Shown here: piece by piece, positions 1 to 10,900 of the stretch | How the letters are laid out: the number at the start of each line of letters is the position of its first letter | Numbering within the stretch: the first letter of the stretch is position 1 | Origin: Cristatella mucedo | Taxonomy: Eukaryota; Bryozoa; Phylactolaemata; Cristatellidae | Length of the DNA: 64,000 nucleotides | Reading direction: 5' to 3' | Assembly (NCBI GenBank): GCA_009760855.2 | Contig: WPIO01000010.1 | Span: forward strand, 6,640,001-6,704,000 | The notes under the pieces: model-generated | Database searches by the model: none | What the model saw: only the letters and a program-made list of their open reading frames with translations | What the model was told of the DNA's origin: nothing | Program-made: the position numbers and the translations under genes

Positions 1-930
1 AGCGTGTGGCGGGATTAAAATGTTTTGCTGCTGTTCTAATAGGTGATGCTATTGTGCAACCATCACCACGTCCTCGAAATTTAGGTGTCGTGTTCGACAG
101 CTGCCTCAATTTCAAAAGCTTCATTCAGAAGACTGCCTCTACGCATAGCCATCACATTCGATCCCTATCCAAGATTAGGAGCTGTCTCCCTCAGTGGCTT
201 GTAAAAAAAACTAGCTCTTTAGTTCTGTCTCGGCTTGATCATTGTAATTCCCTATTGGCTGGGCTCCCAAAGAAAGCTATAATGCCACTATGCAGCAGAC
301 TATAAATATGGCTGCAAGGCTAGTCTTCAAGTCCCTGCGGTTTGAGCACGTGTCTCCTTTGCTGAAAGAGCTAGGGTGGTTGCGGGTCGAGCAAAGGATA
401 CAGGCCCGCCACGGCTTGGCTCCTTCGTAACTAGCTGAACTGCTGCATCAGTTTCAGCCAGTTCCCACCGTCAGGTCCTGTGTGGACAATAAATTAGCTG
501 TCCCATTCCTCCGCCTAAAGACCGCTGGCGACAGAAGCTTTAGCTCTGCATGTCCTAGACTGTGGAACTCGCTTCCACAATTCTTACGCAATGTCAACCA
601 CTCTCCTACTGCCGACTATAGCACATCCTTTTCAGCGGTCCTGAGCTGCTACTTCCATGCTACTCACTACTTCAACTTCTCTCCTGACTCTGCTACGCTT
701 GCCACTTTCTCTTTGTTGCGCGAGACGAAGTCTTTTGGCTACCGAATGCGTACCGAAAGCCGCTTATGCTGTAAGTGCGCTATACAAAACTCTCCTGCGT
801 AACACCCACATGGTCTTTATGACTTTGTGGAGTTACAGACGGAGATGCATTACATTAGCCGTCAAATTGGGCGCGCCCTACGGCGTGCCGCGCATTCCTG
901 CAAATGAGTGCCAAGTCTCAGTGGTCTACT
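1..930 (+). mobile_element. CR1/L2-type LINE fragment, C-terminal ORF2 part (copy A)
   Basis: Translation shows the end of a reverse transcriptase with the LGVVFD motif, a SRLDHCNSLLAGLP motif, then NMAARLVF and, in the 3' part, LRS, GDRSFSSACPRLWNSLP. This order is typical of CR1/L2-group elements. The frame is broken by stops after the SRLDHCNSLLAGLP block and near 428, so it is not functional. The 5' part lies outside the window; block 2 shows it is 5'-truncated. Confidence 0.8.
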
Positions 931-1425
931 GAGTATAACTCGACCTCAAGAGATTTAGTTATGCCCTTATACGCACTAATAAAAGCGCGGATTACGAGCA
1001 AGGGTGGATTTATTCGGCGGAGGGGCACACCGCCCTAAACCCTGAAACCTAAACCCTAAAACCTAAACTCTAAGCCCTAAACACTAAAGCCTAATACCTA
1101 AAAATCCCTAACCCTAAATTATGAACCCTAAAACCCTAAATGCAAAACGCTAAACCCTAAAACCCTAAAACGCTAACCGCTAAACCCCAAGCCCTAAAAC
1201 CCTAAACCCCAAACACTGAACTATAAACCTAAACTATAAGCTCTGAACCCTAAAAAACACAAGCCCTAAATTATAAGCCCTAAAACTTCTAAACCTTAAA
1301 ACCCTAAACGCAAAACCCTAAAACCTAAACCATACCCCAGGAGAATGCCCTAACCCAGGAGGACATGTCTGGGGGGGGGCAATGTCGGTGGAATCCCCAG
1401 GGCACACGTCTGGGGGAATACCCGT
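830..1425. mobile_element. Right part of the foldback-like element (copy A)
   Basis: This holds the right half of the same element after the LINE, including the degenerate CCCTAAA array and the GGGG-rich right end. The left part is outside the window. Confidence 0.55.
1030..1330. repeat. Degenerate (CCCTAAA)n array, copy A
   Basis: About 300 bp of CCCTAAA, CCTAAAA and variants. The unit equals a plant/protist-type telomere repeat, but here it is interstitial, degenerate and lies inside a mobile element. Confidence 0.85.
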
Positions 1426-1895
1426 ACCCCAGCCGTAACGCTTCAGGTCAGCGCCCCGCGTAGCCCTTGACGAGAGCCGACAAGAATGCGCAGCTGCAGT
1501 GGTGGCATCTTTTGTAATAAATACGATCACCAAAATCTCGTTTAAGAGTGGTTAAACTACGCTGAAGGTTTCACTTAGAAGGTCATTTGGTTATTTGAGG
1601 TTAAAGTTCGTGCGAATGTCGGGCATTGTTTACCCGGCATGCCATCGACCGGCGGTTGCCTGAGTAGAACAATGCCGTTCGAGATTGCACTTACTTTCCA
1701 ACCAATTCATGTAGAGAGCCTTTTGAATAACGAGCACGGAGAACGGCCAAGTCCAGGCTTGCCCGCCAGTATCCAAGGCCTTGGTACGAAATAGCTGGTG
1801 ATAGCAACAGATGGCAGTTGTCTCCGCGCGTCAATATACGTCCGTTCGTGGACCGTTCTCATTTGCAACGTCTACTTGGGGTTCATTGCGGCATT
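1425..1895 (+). promoter_or_regulatory. Proximal 5' region of copy A
   Basis: This matches C 27,790-28,260 almost base for base. An upstream ATG at 1811 opens a short ORF ending with TAG at 1928-1930, overlapping the main start at 1896. The distal GC-rich part would lie left of the window. Confidence 0.4.
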
Positions 1896-2120
1896 ATGCA
1901 GAAGCAATTCGATCCATATGGCCCAGTTAGCCAGAACATGTACGGTGCACTGCCGCCACCAGCTTACCAGCCTCCAGCTGCGCCCAGCTACGGGCAGCCG
2001 GTAACGTACAGCTTTGGTCTTCAGCCCGGCTATGTCGCCCAGGCAGGCGGCAGCTCTTTCGCACCGTCGACGGCCAATAACCAAAACGCACAGCTCAACG
2101 TTGTTTTCGCTCAGCCTCAG
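1896..2120 (+). other. Coding exon 1 of copy A
   Basis: This exon has 75 codons from ATG to CAG and is followed directly by a strong donor, GTAAGT. Its protein sequence is identical to exon 1 of copy C over all 75 residues and differs from copy D at about 13 positions by eye. Confidence 0.85.
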
Positions 2121-2613
2121 GTAAGTGCCGCAGTCTAAAGAACGGAATTGTGATGGCAAAAGTGAGAATTCAGACATTGGCTGGCTAGCTAGGCATGTCG
2201 GGCAGCTATAAATTCAAGGCATCTATCGAGGTTGTACCTACATTTGCTTGCATGACGCCTAGATCTGTCAGCATACATGCAGAGGCTAGGAAACCTCTTC
2301 CAACAAGCGTTTCTTTTAGGTCCTCAACTTGGTTACTCAGACAGTAGTTATAGCCAGATAAGGGCATATACAGCTCATAAATGTGGCTGCTAATTTTCCG
2401 GCCCTCGAAGGCTTCTCTCTCTCTCCCTCTCTCTTTCCCTCTCTCTGTCTCTCTCTGTCTCTCTCTCTCTCTGTCTCTCTCTGTCTCTCTCTGTCTCTCT
2501 CTGTCTCTCTCTGTCTCTCTCTGTCTCTCTCTGTCTCTCTCTGTCTCTCTCTGTCTCTCTCTGTCTCTCTCTGTCACTCTATGTCTCTCTCTGTCTCTCC
2601 CTGTCTCTCTCTG

Positions 2614-2658
<45 letters not shown>

Positions 2659-5600
2659 TCTGTCTCTCTCTGTCTCTCTCTCTCTCTGCTCTCTTCCTTT
2701 TTCTTTCTCTCTCTCCCTCTCGCTCTCTTTTCTCTCTCTCTGTCTCTCTCTCTCGCCTCCCTGCTACGCTACAGTTAAGCTGCATCACTGCATCTTGATC
2801 AATCCATTGAAGCTCACCACCAACTTGATTGGTGGCCGTGAAATTTTCACGGTTTTCAGATGGCTCATGTTTTTCGCTTGTTTGCATTATCACCAAGATA
2901 ATCTAGTTAAAATCTACCGAACTGACTTGAGTCACACAATGTGCCTCAGCCGGTTCTTACTTGAGTCACCCAATGTGCCTCTATTCAGGCTCTTCACGTA
3001 TGCCACGGTGCTCGAACCGCGACCTTGGTCCAACCTTGGTCGACCTTACCTGCTGGGCCCAACCAGCTGGGTGATAAACTCTAGTAGACTCAGGGGGGGG
3101 GGCTTAATCGGACGAGCAAGCCGAGGGCTTCCATTAGGATTTACTAAACTTAAAATGCCACTAACTTGGACAGAATAATGACAATTTGATGGGGAGACTA
3201 GTTTATGGTCGTTGGTTGTAGGACATTTCACCCCGAACGTCCCCCCCCCAGATATTCTCCCCCTGGTAGGCCCTAAGACGTTTCCCCTGGACATTTCCGC
3301 CAGCCAGGGTAGGACATTTCCACCTACGTTGATGAATGCATAACTAAGAATACATATATATATATATATATTTATTTATTTATTTTATTTTATATTTTAT
3401 TTATTTTATCTATATACATATATATATATATTTATATATATATATGTGTGTGTGTGTGTATGTATAGTATTTTCGTGTATGTTATATGCACGGTATGCAA
3501 ATTTTATGTAACCTACACCGAGGGTGCGTCTTTCATATGAGTGCGTATTAAGCAAAAATATTTCTTATACAGATCGTCCAAACCGTCTTACGTCTTCGTC
3601 TTACATACGGGTGCATCTTATAATTAGGTGCGTCTTATATCCAGGAAAATACAGTACATGATCAAATGAAGTTAACGCTATTTAAATAAAATCAATTCCA
3701 ATATCTGGAAGGATGAATGGATTGGAAGGATGGTTTCTAATGGAGCTAGCGCCGGCAGCTGCTGGTGTCGCCGCGGAGGTGGTGGTGGTGGCGGCGGTGG
3801 TAGCTGCATCGGCGAGCTATACAGTTTGGTCACCCAGGATTTTGGTCCCACTCGCTCTGTCAAACGCCGCCATGCAGATGTTCGTACCCTTTAAAGCACA
3901 GAGTACCGCGCGTTCCAGCAAATGAGCACAAAGTCTTAGAGGTCTACTGAGTATAATTCCATCTCAGGAGATCTCGTTACGCCCTAATATGAGCTATTTA
4001 AAGCACGGAATACGAGCAAGGGTAGATTCAGGCGGCGGAGACGCAGCCCTCTCTGAACCCTAAATCCTAAAACCTGAATTCCAAACCTTAAACTCGATAC
4101 CCCAGGGGTGGAATGTCCGTGGGACTGTCCGGAAGAAATGTCCTGGGGACAAATTTCCAGTGAAGATATGGCCGTACCTGGGCCTTTAAATCACTTGAGG
4201 TCAGGTACTCGCTCTACTTGCTCAAGGTCGTGAGTTCGAATCCTTCAGTGAGCGATTCCTTTTTGTGATAATGTTGTTAAAACAGTTGTATTTGACTGCT
4301 CATGTGGAAGTGATGACGGTGCAATTATGAATTATAAATCTCGACAAAGTACTCAGTTTCAATCTTCAGAAGCCATTTGTGTTAAATACTATGAATAATT
4401 GTTAATAAATGATTCATTTTTTTGTATTTTCCATTACTAAACGCGAAAAGACACGAGTTATTCTTATTTCTAATCGCTAACGAGCATATTTTTAAATTTA
4501 GCACTGTCCTGGTCACAAAAGCCAAGTTCGTGGGAAAATGGCCGGTATCTATGCTTCTGAGCAATAAGCAAATGCTAAACAACACTTACTACCAAAGTAT
4601 GCAAGTTATGTAGCAAGCAAGCACACTGTGGACGTGCAAATGGTTCCTCTTGATGTCAGCACAGCAGTTAATAAAGCATTTTGTAATTCAAGATACGCAT
4701 GCACATTAATGAGGACGCATTGGCCCAATGTTGGCACAACAAGCGACAACTGCAAGCCTCTGTAAACCGAAACGTCTTAAAACTCCTGCTTCCATTAACT
4801 TGAACTAAGCTTACCCACCACCACCATTGCAGCAGAGTGTTTACACCAAGACTTCTAAGCAGTGACTGACTCAGCTTAAATGTCATAGACGGAAGTGTTG
4901 CAACTACTCAAAGTACCCCTGGCAACCACTCCAAGTCCCCATGGCACCACAATTTCCGCAGTAGCTCTAAAATGCTATAGTGATGAAACTGTGATAACAA
5001 ATTCGAACTTGCATAGCACTGGAAAGGTGCGTGCATTGCTTTGAATTCTGCTGCTATCAAACTGTCACGAGTCATTTAATGGTTAGCGAATCTCGTTTAT
5101 ATAAGACAAAAAAATAATTGTAAGTTTTCATTTATTGATTCAAGGATTTTTTGTGAACAAATATAATATTTTACTCATATTTTTATCCCTGTTAGCTTAG
5201 CCACCCTCGGTAGCTTTGAAGTTACTATAAATGGTGTATTAGAGAGTCAAATAATTCTCACTTATTTAGTATATAGTTTCTTGTCAAAATAATTAGACCA
5301 TATTTTACTCAAGTTCACCTTTGTTCTTATCTTACTTTTAAATTAATCGTGCCACTTTAATTATGGATATCTTGCAAGAAATAATTTTTGTCAATTACCT
5401 TTACTGCGTACGTATTTTACGTAGCTTCCAAGTGTGAACCTTCATATAAATATTTTATAGCAGGCCAAACTACACAGCAGTGTTAATTGATTCTTGATTT
5501 AAAATAGACATTTTTTAAAGCCTAAAGAGTGCTGACTTGACGATTGAGATACAATTTTACGTTCAAACAGCCTCGCTTATCTAACGACAGAAGAGTCGAA

Positions 5601-6820
5601 GAATCTATCAACCCAATAACAGCAAGCAATACAGGATCGTCTGCTGCAGCAGTCGAATCCACGACGCTACAATACTTTTTTCACCTCACAAATTCTGGTT
5701 AACCGTGAAAGAAACGATAACTTTGAAGAGATATAGTCTCATTTTGAATTTTTGCATACTCTGCATCCAGGTTTTAATAACTGAATACCAGAATACTGGG
5801 TGCATCGGAATGATCGTTTCCTTATGAAAGAACGAGCTTGCTGCGAAATAACTTCATCAAATTCGAATGACTGCTTCTTTTTCCTGGCTGAATGCACTAC
5901 TGGTGAACCTTTGTCTAATCTCCCCCAGTGGCCACACCAAGTTTCTCACTCTATATTAAAGCTTTAAGGTTGTGAAGCTAGAAAATCAATGACAAGAGCA
6001 TGTATGATCATCTTTGCAGGTTTAGCTGCATATCTTGCACCAACTATACGCTCGTTATCGCATCGGCCGGAACAGCTGCGAGTAGTGAGGTAAATATGTC
6101 AACAAGGGATGTCACAAGGACATAGAAAACCTGAACATCGTATCCCTATTTCAGGCCCAAATATTTGCTATGTTAGTTAAACATGCAGTCTTTACTGTGG
6201 AGCTGAGATTTTATCGAGTTAAATGTAACTTCGGAAGATGACATCCAGAGATAACGAAATGGTGATTCGTTAAGTAATAATACGATGATACGATAAGTAA
6301 TAATAATAGAATATGAAAATATGCCGGTGGAGTACATTACAACCATAGGCTTTACGATTTCTGCGTCCCGCTAGTTGTACCTGTAACTAGAAAGTTAGTC
6401 ATTCAAGCTGAGAATTTTGCTGCGATATGGTGGGGGATGTCAAAAATGTATACTGAATGTGAGTTGAAACAATTCCACGTGCATGTAGGAGTGAAAATTT
6501 CAACGACTTTATGCCATTTAACATCAACTAATTTTTGTCGACTTCTCTCCGTTTTGGAGCTGTTCCTAAACTTCTGTCCATCAATTAACAAAACCTGACA
6601 TTATTTTCTGCTAAAAGAAAAGCTTAATTTGGGACTAAGTGAGATGGGCCACTCGTTTTCTTTTTTATTTTCATTTACTCGCCGGGCCCAAGTCTGAATG
6701 TGGATCCTCATAACAAGCTCAGTCAAAGTTGTTAGACCTACACCCTTTAACTTTTAGAAAATACTTTCATGTAATGATTGTTAATGCTCCATTTTGAATA
6801 TATATATAAATATATATATA

Positions 6821-6882
<62 letters not shown>

Positions 6883-8435
6883 TGTGCCTGTGTGTGTGTG
6901 TGTGTGTGTCTGTGTGTGTGCGTGCGGCCATTATCTGCCATTTCCTGGTCTTTCCTGACCGTTGGCTACCGGTCGGCGGTGGTGAGGCCCCTCGTGGTCG
7001 GGGTTCTCGGCCGTGAACAAAGAAGCTAACCCAGCATGACCTCGGCATTCCACGCCTTGGTGGGAACGGCCTTAAAGCTGCGGTGCGTCACAGATGCCAT
7101 TACCGGCTCGTTAAAATTTAATGTTCGGTGAAACATTATTATACAGTATTTCAATGTCTAATTAAGCCATATGAATCAGACAGATCCAGGACTGTTCTTA
7201 CAGACGGGCTTGGTTCTTAGCTCAGGGGTAGGTAGGGGGCTCACTCTTCACGACCCGCAACTCAGGTCGTGAGTTCGAGCCTTGCCAGCCGTGATGGGAG
7301 AGAACTCAATCTCCTTCTAGGCGCTTTACATTTGCTGCAAAGTGAAATGCAATTGAATGGTAAGTAAAATCATGCTTGAAAAACAAACAAAATGAATATT
7401 ATGGTTAGGGGTGACATGCACAGGGTCAGCATGCAAATGTGGTTAGTGGCAGCATGCATAGTGTCTGCATGCATAAGCACATCAAGGACGAATTACAGAG
7501 ATCCACTAAATGTTGTCCTAAATAGGTGTGTTTTTAAGTTCCTCTTAAATGTGGTCAGGTCAGAGGATGTTCTGATGCAGTTCGGGAGGGATTTCCAGGC
7601 TTTGGGAGTTAGGTTCTGACGTACATTCCGACAAGAGTTTGTTGTTAATTTTGATCACTGGGTAAGAAACAGAAACTGAGAAGGACACTTTGTATCTACC
7701 TTTGAATACACATTACTTAATACTGATGCAGTCCTCTGAGAAATTTATTAGTGCCGCAACGACATTTCAGGCTTGCCTATTTTAAGACCGGGTTGTATTA
7801 AAACTGGGAAGCAGACATGTATGACTATTGTATAGCTCTCATCTGACATCCCACGGGGAGTTTCTATGTGAACTGACAGTCAAACAAACTGAAACTGTTA
7901 AGGAACAGTAGCCTGCTTTCTTTCGTGAAGCCAGGTGTACGGTGATTGAATTGTTTATAACTGAGAGACCTCTGTGAACGTGTTGCACGTAACTTCATCG
8001 AAGGAACTAACACGGGCACCCTGACATTTTCCGTTGCAGCCCGTTGTCGTGGTCAGCCAGCCGGTCACAGTCATCACTCCGCCCAGCTACATTGGCTGGT
8101 CCATTTTCAACTTTCTCTGCTGGTTCTGGCCTCTCGGGCTTGCGGCTTTGATTTTCTCCATCAAAGTAGGAGGGTCGAGGACAGAGGCGGAGGCAAGAAA
8201 GTACTCGCTAACTGCCAGAAATCTCAACATCTCGGCCACAGTGATGGGTCCGGTGCTGGCCGTTATCATCACTGCAGCAGTTTTGGGCACGGCTGCTGCA
8301 AGAGCTTATTCTTCTGGTTATTACTATAGCCCATATTCCGGCTACTACACCTATTCTGGATATTCTGGCTACTACGGCTATTATGGATATTCTGGCTACT
8401 ACGGCTATTCTGGATATTCTAGCTACTACGGCTAA
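1896..8435 (+). CDS. CD225/dispanin (IFITM-like) two-TM protein, copy A
   Basis: The coding parts are 1896-2120 and 8040-8435, giving 206 aa. The intron (2121-8039) starts GTAAGT, ends TTGCAG and is phase 0. The start is the ATG at 1896, with A at -3; no in-frame ATG was found further upstream. Residues 1-75 are rich in P, Q, Y and G, with PPAY at 21-24. Exon 2 begins with a Val-rich stretch, then PPSY at 89-92, a first hydrophobic helix at about 93-117 containing LCWFWPLG, a polar loop, the CD225-type signature ARKYSLTARNLNIS at about 127-140, a second helix at about 139-161, and a C-terminal tail of G-Y-Y, G-Y-S and Y-S-G units to residue 206. By family knowledge, CD225 proteins sit in plasma or endosomal membranes and alter membrane behaviour; PPxY motifs can bind WW domains of NEDD4-type ligases. 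The usual CD225 double cysteine is C-W here. Function in this organism is inferred from family only. Confidence 0.85.
2413..2757. repeat. Microsatellite, (CT)n with (CTCTCTGT)n core, copy A intron
   Basis: This is a pyrimidine-only tract of about 345 bp. Its middle is an ordered 8-bp unit, TCTCTCTG, repeated many times. All ORFs over it are low-complexity artefacts. Confidence 0.95.
2990..3095 (-). mobile_element. tRNA-derived SINE fragment, family I (copy A intron)
   Basis: The reverse strand reads an A-box-like GCTGGTTGGGCCCAGCAGGTAA, GACCAAGG and a B box GGTTCGAGC, then GCATACGTGAAGAGC. This is the same architecture as the elements at 61,085 and 61,735. Confidence 0.55.
3222..4162. mobile_element. 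Foldback-like element in the copy A intron
   Basis: The left end has GGACATTTC and CGTTTCCCCTGGACATTTCC blocks; the right end has AGAAATGTCCTGGGGAC, the inverse. The body is like 25,943-27,790 but without a LINE and with only a few CCCTAAA units near 4,060. A small MITE is nested at 3,465-3,656. Boundaries are approximate. Confidence 0.55.
3465..3656. mobile_element. MITE with TA target site, copy A intron
   Basis: The ends TAGTATTTTCGTGTATGT and, inverted, TACTGTATTTTCCTGGATAT form imperfect terminal inverted repeats of about 30 bp that continue into ATATGCAC and ATAAGACGCACC. TA flanks both sides. The related foldback copy at 26,114 lacks it, giving an empty site. A Tc1/mariner-like origin is likely. 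Confidence 0.6.
4163..4300 (+). mobile_element. SINE family II relative, internally deleted (copy A intron)
   Basis: It has GGTACTCGCTCTACTTGCTC, then a B box GTCGTGAGTTCGAATCC. The body after CCTTTTTG is deleted compared with 30,570-30,620. Confidence 0.5.
4300..6790. other. Copy A intron, no gene seen
   Basis: AT-rich sequence collinear with C 30,630-33,150 and partly with B and D. No tRNA, no RT motif, no long ATG ORF. Confidence 0.6.
6798..6926. repeat. Compound microsatellite (AT)n(GT)n, copy A intron
   Basis: A short AT tract is followed by about 100 bp of GT with a few C interruptions. Confidence 0.95.
7206..7300 (+). mobile_element. tRNA-derived SINE, family II, 3'-deleted (copy A intron)
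   Basis: It has an A box TTAGCTCAGGGGTAGGTAGG and B box GTCGTGAGTTCGAGCC. The body after TGATGGG is missing by comparison with C and D because of a deletion of about 350 bp. Confidence 0.6.
7300..7625. repeat. Interspersed repeat family IV (copy A intron)
   Basis: It contains TAGGCGCTTTACATTTGCTG, ATGGTTAGGGGTGACATGCA and GGATTTCCAGGCTTTGGGAG. The first half recurs at 10,085-10,360 in the same unit, so it is dispersed. I cannot assign a class. Confidence 0.5.
8040..8435 (+). other. Coding exon 2 of copy A (CD225 domain and Tyr/Gly tail)
   Basis: The acceptor is a short pyrimidine tract ending TTGCAG at 8039. The exon encodes 131 residues and ends in TAA at 8433-8435. It differs from copy C at three residues, all in or near the membrane domain (Ser/Ala at 121, Ala/Val at 155, Leu/Val at 157). 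A possible poly(A) signal ATTAAA lies at 8872-8877. The position where D has AATAAA reads AATTAA here. Confidence 0.85.
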
Positions 8436-10080
8436 TATGGCTAGGGCCGCTGTGAGCAATTGAAACCAAGGCTCAACAGAGCCAGCTATTGTCGTGCAGT
8501 GTTCCCACAGCAGTGTCATATTCAGTTTTATGTAAGCAATCAACTCGGAGCTTGGGGCTGCGAGTACAGCGAGTCCAACGATTGACTCCTGCATGTCTTC
8601 ATTTACCTATAATCATTCATCCTCAGTGCAAATGTATTGCGGTCGTACAAATCTTTCATTCGTTGGCAGCTTTTGTTAAAGTATCCACGGAAGGCGTACC
8701 TGACATTTCAAACTAGAATTAATCTAAAAATCGAGCAGATACCACCGTGAAGATGCATCACCAGATGCTAGCTTTAGGATCGTTATTTGACTGCTGGCTG
8801 AGATGGCCACGTAATGTCGGAAATGTGCAATCCGACGAAAATTCAAATTGGTAAGAGAGATTTTTCACCTAATTAAAAAAAATGTATCAAAGAATGCGAG
8901 TGCTTGTTTAATAATGAATTAATTCCCTAGCTGTTGCACAGGAAGCTTGCCCAAAACAAAAATCATTTGAACACTTTTAGGAGGCCACATCTTATGATGA
9001 TCGTAGGATGAACACCACATTTTCGATAGAAAGCAAGACGCCCGGGGAAACCATGATAGATACGATAGGACTAAATTCTACATGGCACGTGAACAGGTAA
9101 GACAGACAAACGGTGGTCATACAGGCGAGCTAGGCAACCAAGGCGGTAATCGAGCTACGTGCTCAAAGTAAAGTTGACTATGACATCGGGACACAGCAAG
9201 AAACCGCTTTTTGCTTGGCTCAAATATTTTTGCTTTGCTTCCAAAAAGTTGTTGTAAATTGTTGTTCCCATTCTTTTCGATTTCCTTCGACGCTAGGTCA
9301 AGGTTATTGAAATAAATCACGTTATGACCCTACCTAGAGATTACAACGACCTCATGCCACAAACGATAGCAGACTAATCAAAGAGGCCAAAATACATTAG
9401 ATAGTTTGCTTTAAAACGAATGAGGATATTCATGGATGGCTGAATATTGCATTAGACGTTTGTAGTTCAGACCTCTTTAGTGGATTCGACCTCTACCTGA
9501 CTCTCACAGCTTTTCATTTGCGATCGAATCTGAAGAAATACTAGCAAAATTGGTCTAGTAGGTTCGATTAGAGTCTGTTGTCTGCTGAAAGACTGAATGT
9601 CGTTCTTAGAAAAATCCGAAACTTAATATTCGCAACTAATATATCCAGCTTTCTCCTATCTCACCTTCAAAGATCTGCAGTTCTCTCCTAGATTCAAAAA
9701 CGCCACTCAGTGTGAAATTATCTGAAACTATGGTGATGCACAGCCTGGAGAAAGTGGAATAGCTTATACATGGATAGTTCGAGGAGAACAGGTCGCTCAC
9801 TTGTCTGTGCAGCCCATTAAGTGATTACTGAAATTTCTAACAGATTGAGTGTGACAGAGACTTGTAATGAATGTAACTTTAGTGTAACTAAAACGTTCTC
9901 TGATTTTTTAATCTCTAAACGGTCAGCTAAATTGCTTATTCATAGGAACCAAGGGAAGAAACTGACTTGTTTGACTTAATTTCCATGCAGGAGCGAACAA
10001 ATACTGTTAATGCCATTAAGTAAGGACTAAACTAATAGAAGAGTGATAATTAGTTTGTGGGTAGGTCAATTTGTAGGTTT
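8436..10080. other. 3' flank of copy A, no gene seen
   Basis: Probable 3' UTR followed by AT-rich DNA. It aligns with 35,156-36,810 (C) and 54,558-56,200 (D). No other ORF is kept in all three. Confidence 0.6.
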
Positions 10081-10084
10081 AATA

Positions 10085-10360
10085 ATGATAATAAAACTTA
10101 TTTATAGTGCCTTTATATCATGCCATAGAGCTAGATCTTTTTCTAGGTGCTTAGCGTTTGCTGCAAAGAACACTAGATCGAACGGCTAGCAGTAGCTTGC
10201 TCAATTACAACTCGCATGACATGGTTAGAGGTGATGTGTATAAGGTCATCATGCAAATAAGATTAGTGGCAGAATGCACAGTTTCGGCACACATGAATAC
10301 ACAAAGGACGAATAAAATGGACCTCCAAAAAGGTTGTGATGAATAGATCGGCTCTAAAAC
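10085..10360. repeat. Interspersed repeat family IV (downstream of copy A)
   Basis: It starts AATAATGATAATAAAACTTA with TTTATAGTGCC and GGTGCTTAGCGTTTGCTGC, then ATGGTTAGAGGTGATGTGTA, parallel to 7,300-7,500. Confidence 0.5.
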
Positions 10361-10439
10361 CAGACGGGAACTTACCTGCAAGGTTTTACATTTCATTGTA
10401 GGAGTTCAGCTGGTCTGCCAAGATTCATTCGATTATCTT

Positions 10440-10900
10440 TAGTAAGAACTCTAAAAAGGAGACTCAGCGGAAGTTGCTAAAGTTCTCTTGGTCTAGTGTG
10501 GCTTTCCTGAGTAGTTGCCTGGTTACAGCCTTTTTGAAAGGTGCTGTGACATGACCTGAGGCTAAGGACATATTTTTAATGTTAGTGACGCATGGCAGCA
10601 GCAGATCAATACAGGGTAAAAGCAAAAAATTGGGAATAGGGTCTAGAGCACTAGTTGTATTCTTCGATAGGGTTATTCACTTCAGGACGTGGTCACTAGT
10701 GGCGTCCATGAATGCAGACAACGAGGTACTACATACAATTGAGAGACATAACTCTAGGGGAGATGCTGTCTCCTAAGGAATGGGCGTCCTGATATTTTTT
10801 ATCTTGTTGACAGATACGCTAGTGAAGCGATCAGCTAGATTATCGCAAGGATCATTAGGTAAGGAGCTGATCTGGGAGCGGTTAAATAGAAGATTTATCT
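10440..10900 (-). mobile_element. LINE reverse-transcriptase fragment, minus strand (copy A flank)
   Basis: It aligns with the more intact versions at 37,150-37,600 and 56,555-57,010. The reverse-strand frame is disrupted here. It is an RT N-terminal part, different from the C-terminal LINE fragment at the block start. Confidence 0.6.

Noticed and set aside
1030-1330. A true telomere or chromosome end
   Set aside because: The CCCTAAA units are degenerate, flanked on both sides by ordinary sequence and embedded in a repeated mobile element.
2381-3178. 265-codon ORF made of Leu-Ser-Val repeats
   Set aside because: It is translation of the (CT)n microsatellite joined to a SINE and intron sequence; similar ORFs appear at every CT tract in several frames.
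1896-8435. Starts upstream of the ATG at 1896 using TTG or GTG
   Set aside because: These would be bacterial-type starts; the first in-frame ATG has A at -3 and is conserved in all four copies.
8208-8594. 128-codon reverse-strand ORF with Ala/Ile/Val repeats
   Set aside because: It is the antisense shadow of exon 2 and its Tyr/Gly minisatellite; the sense frame has the CD225 domain and proper splice sites.
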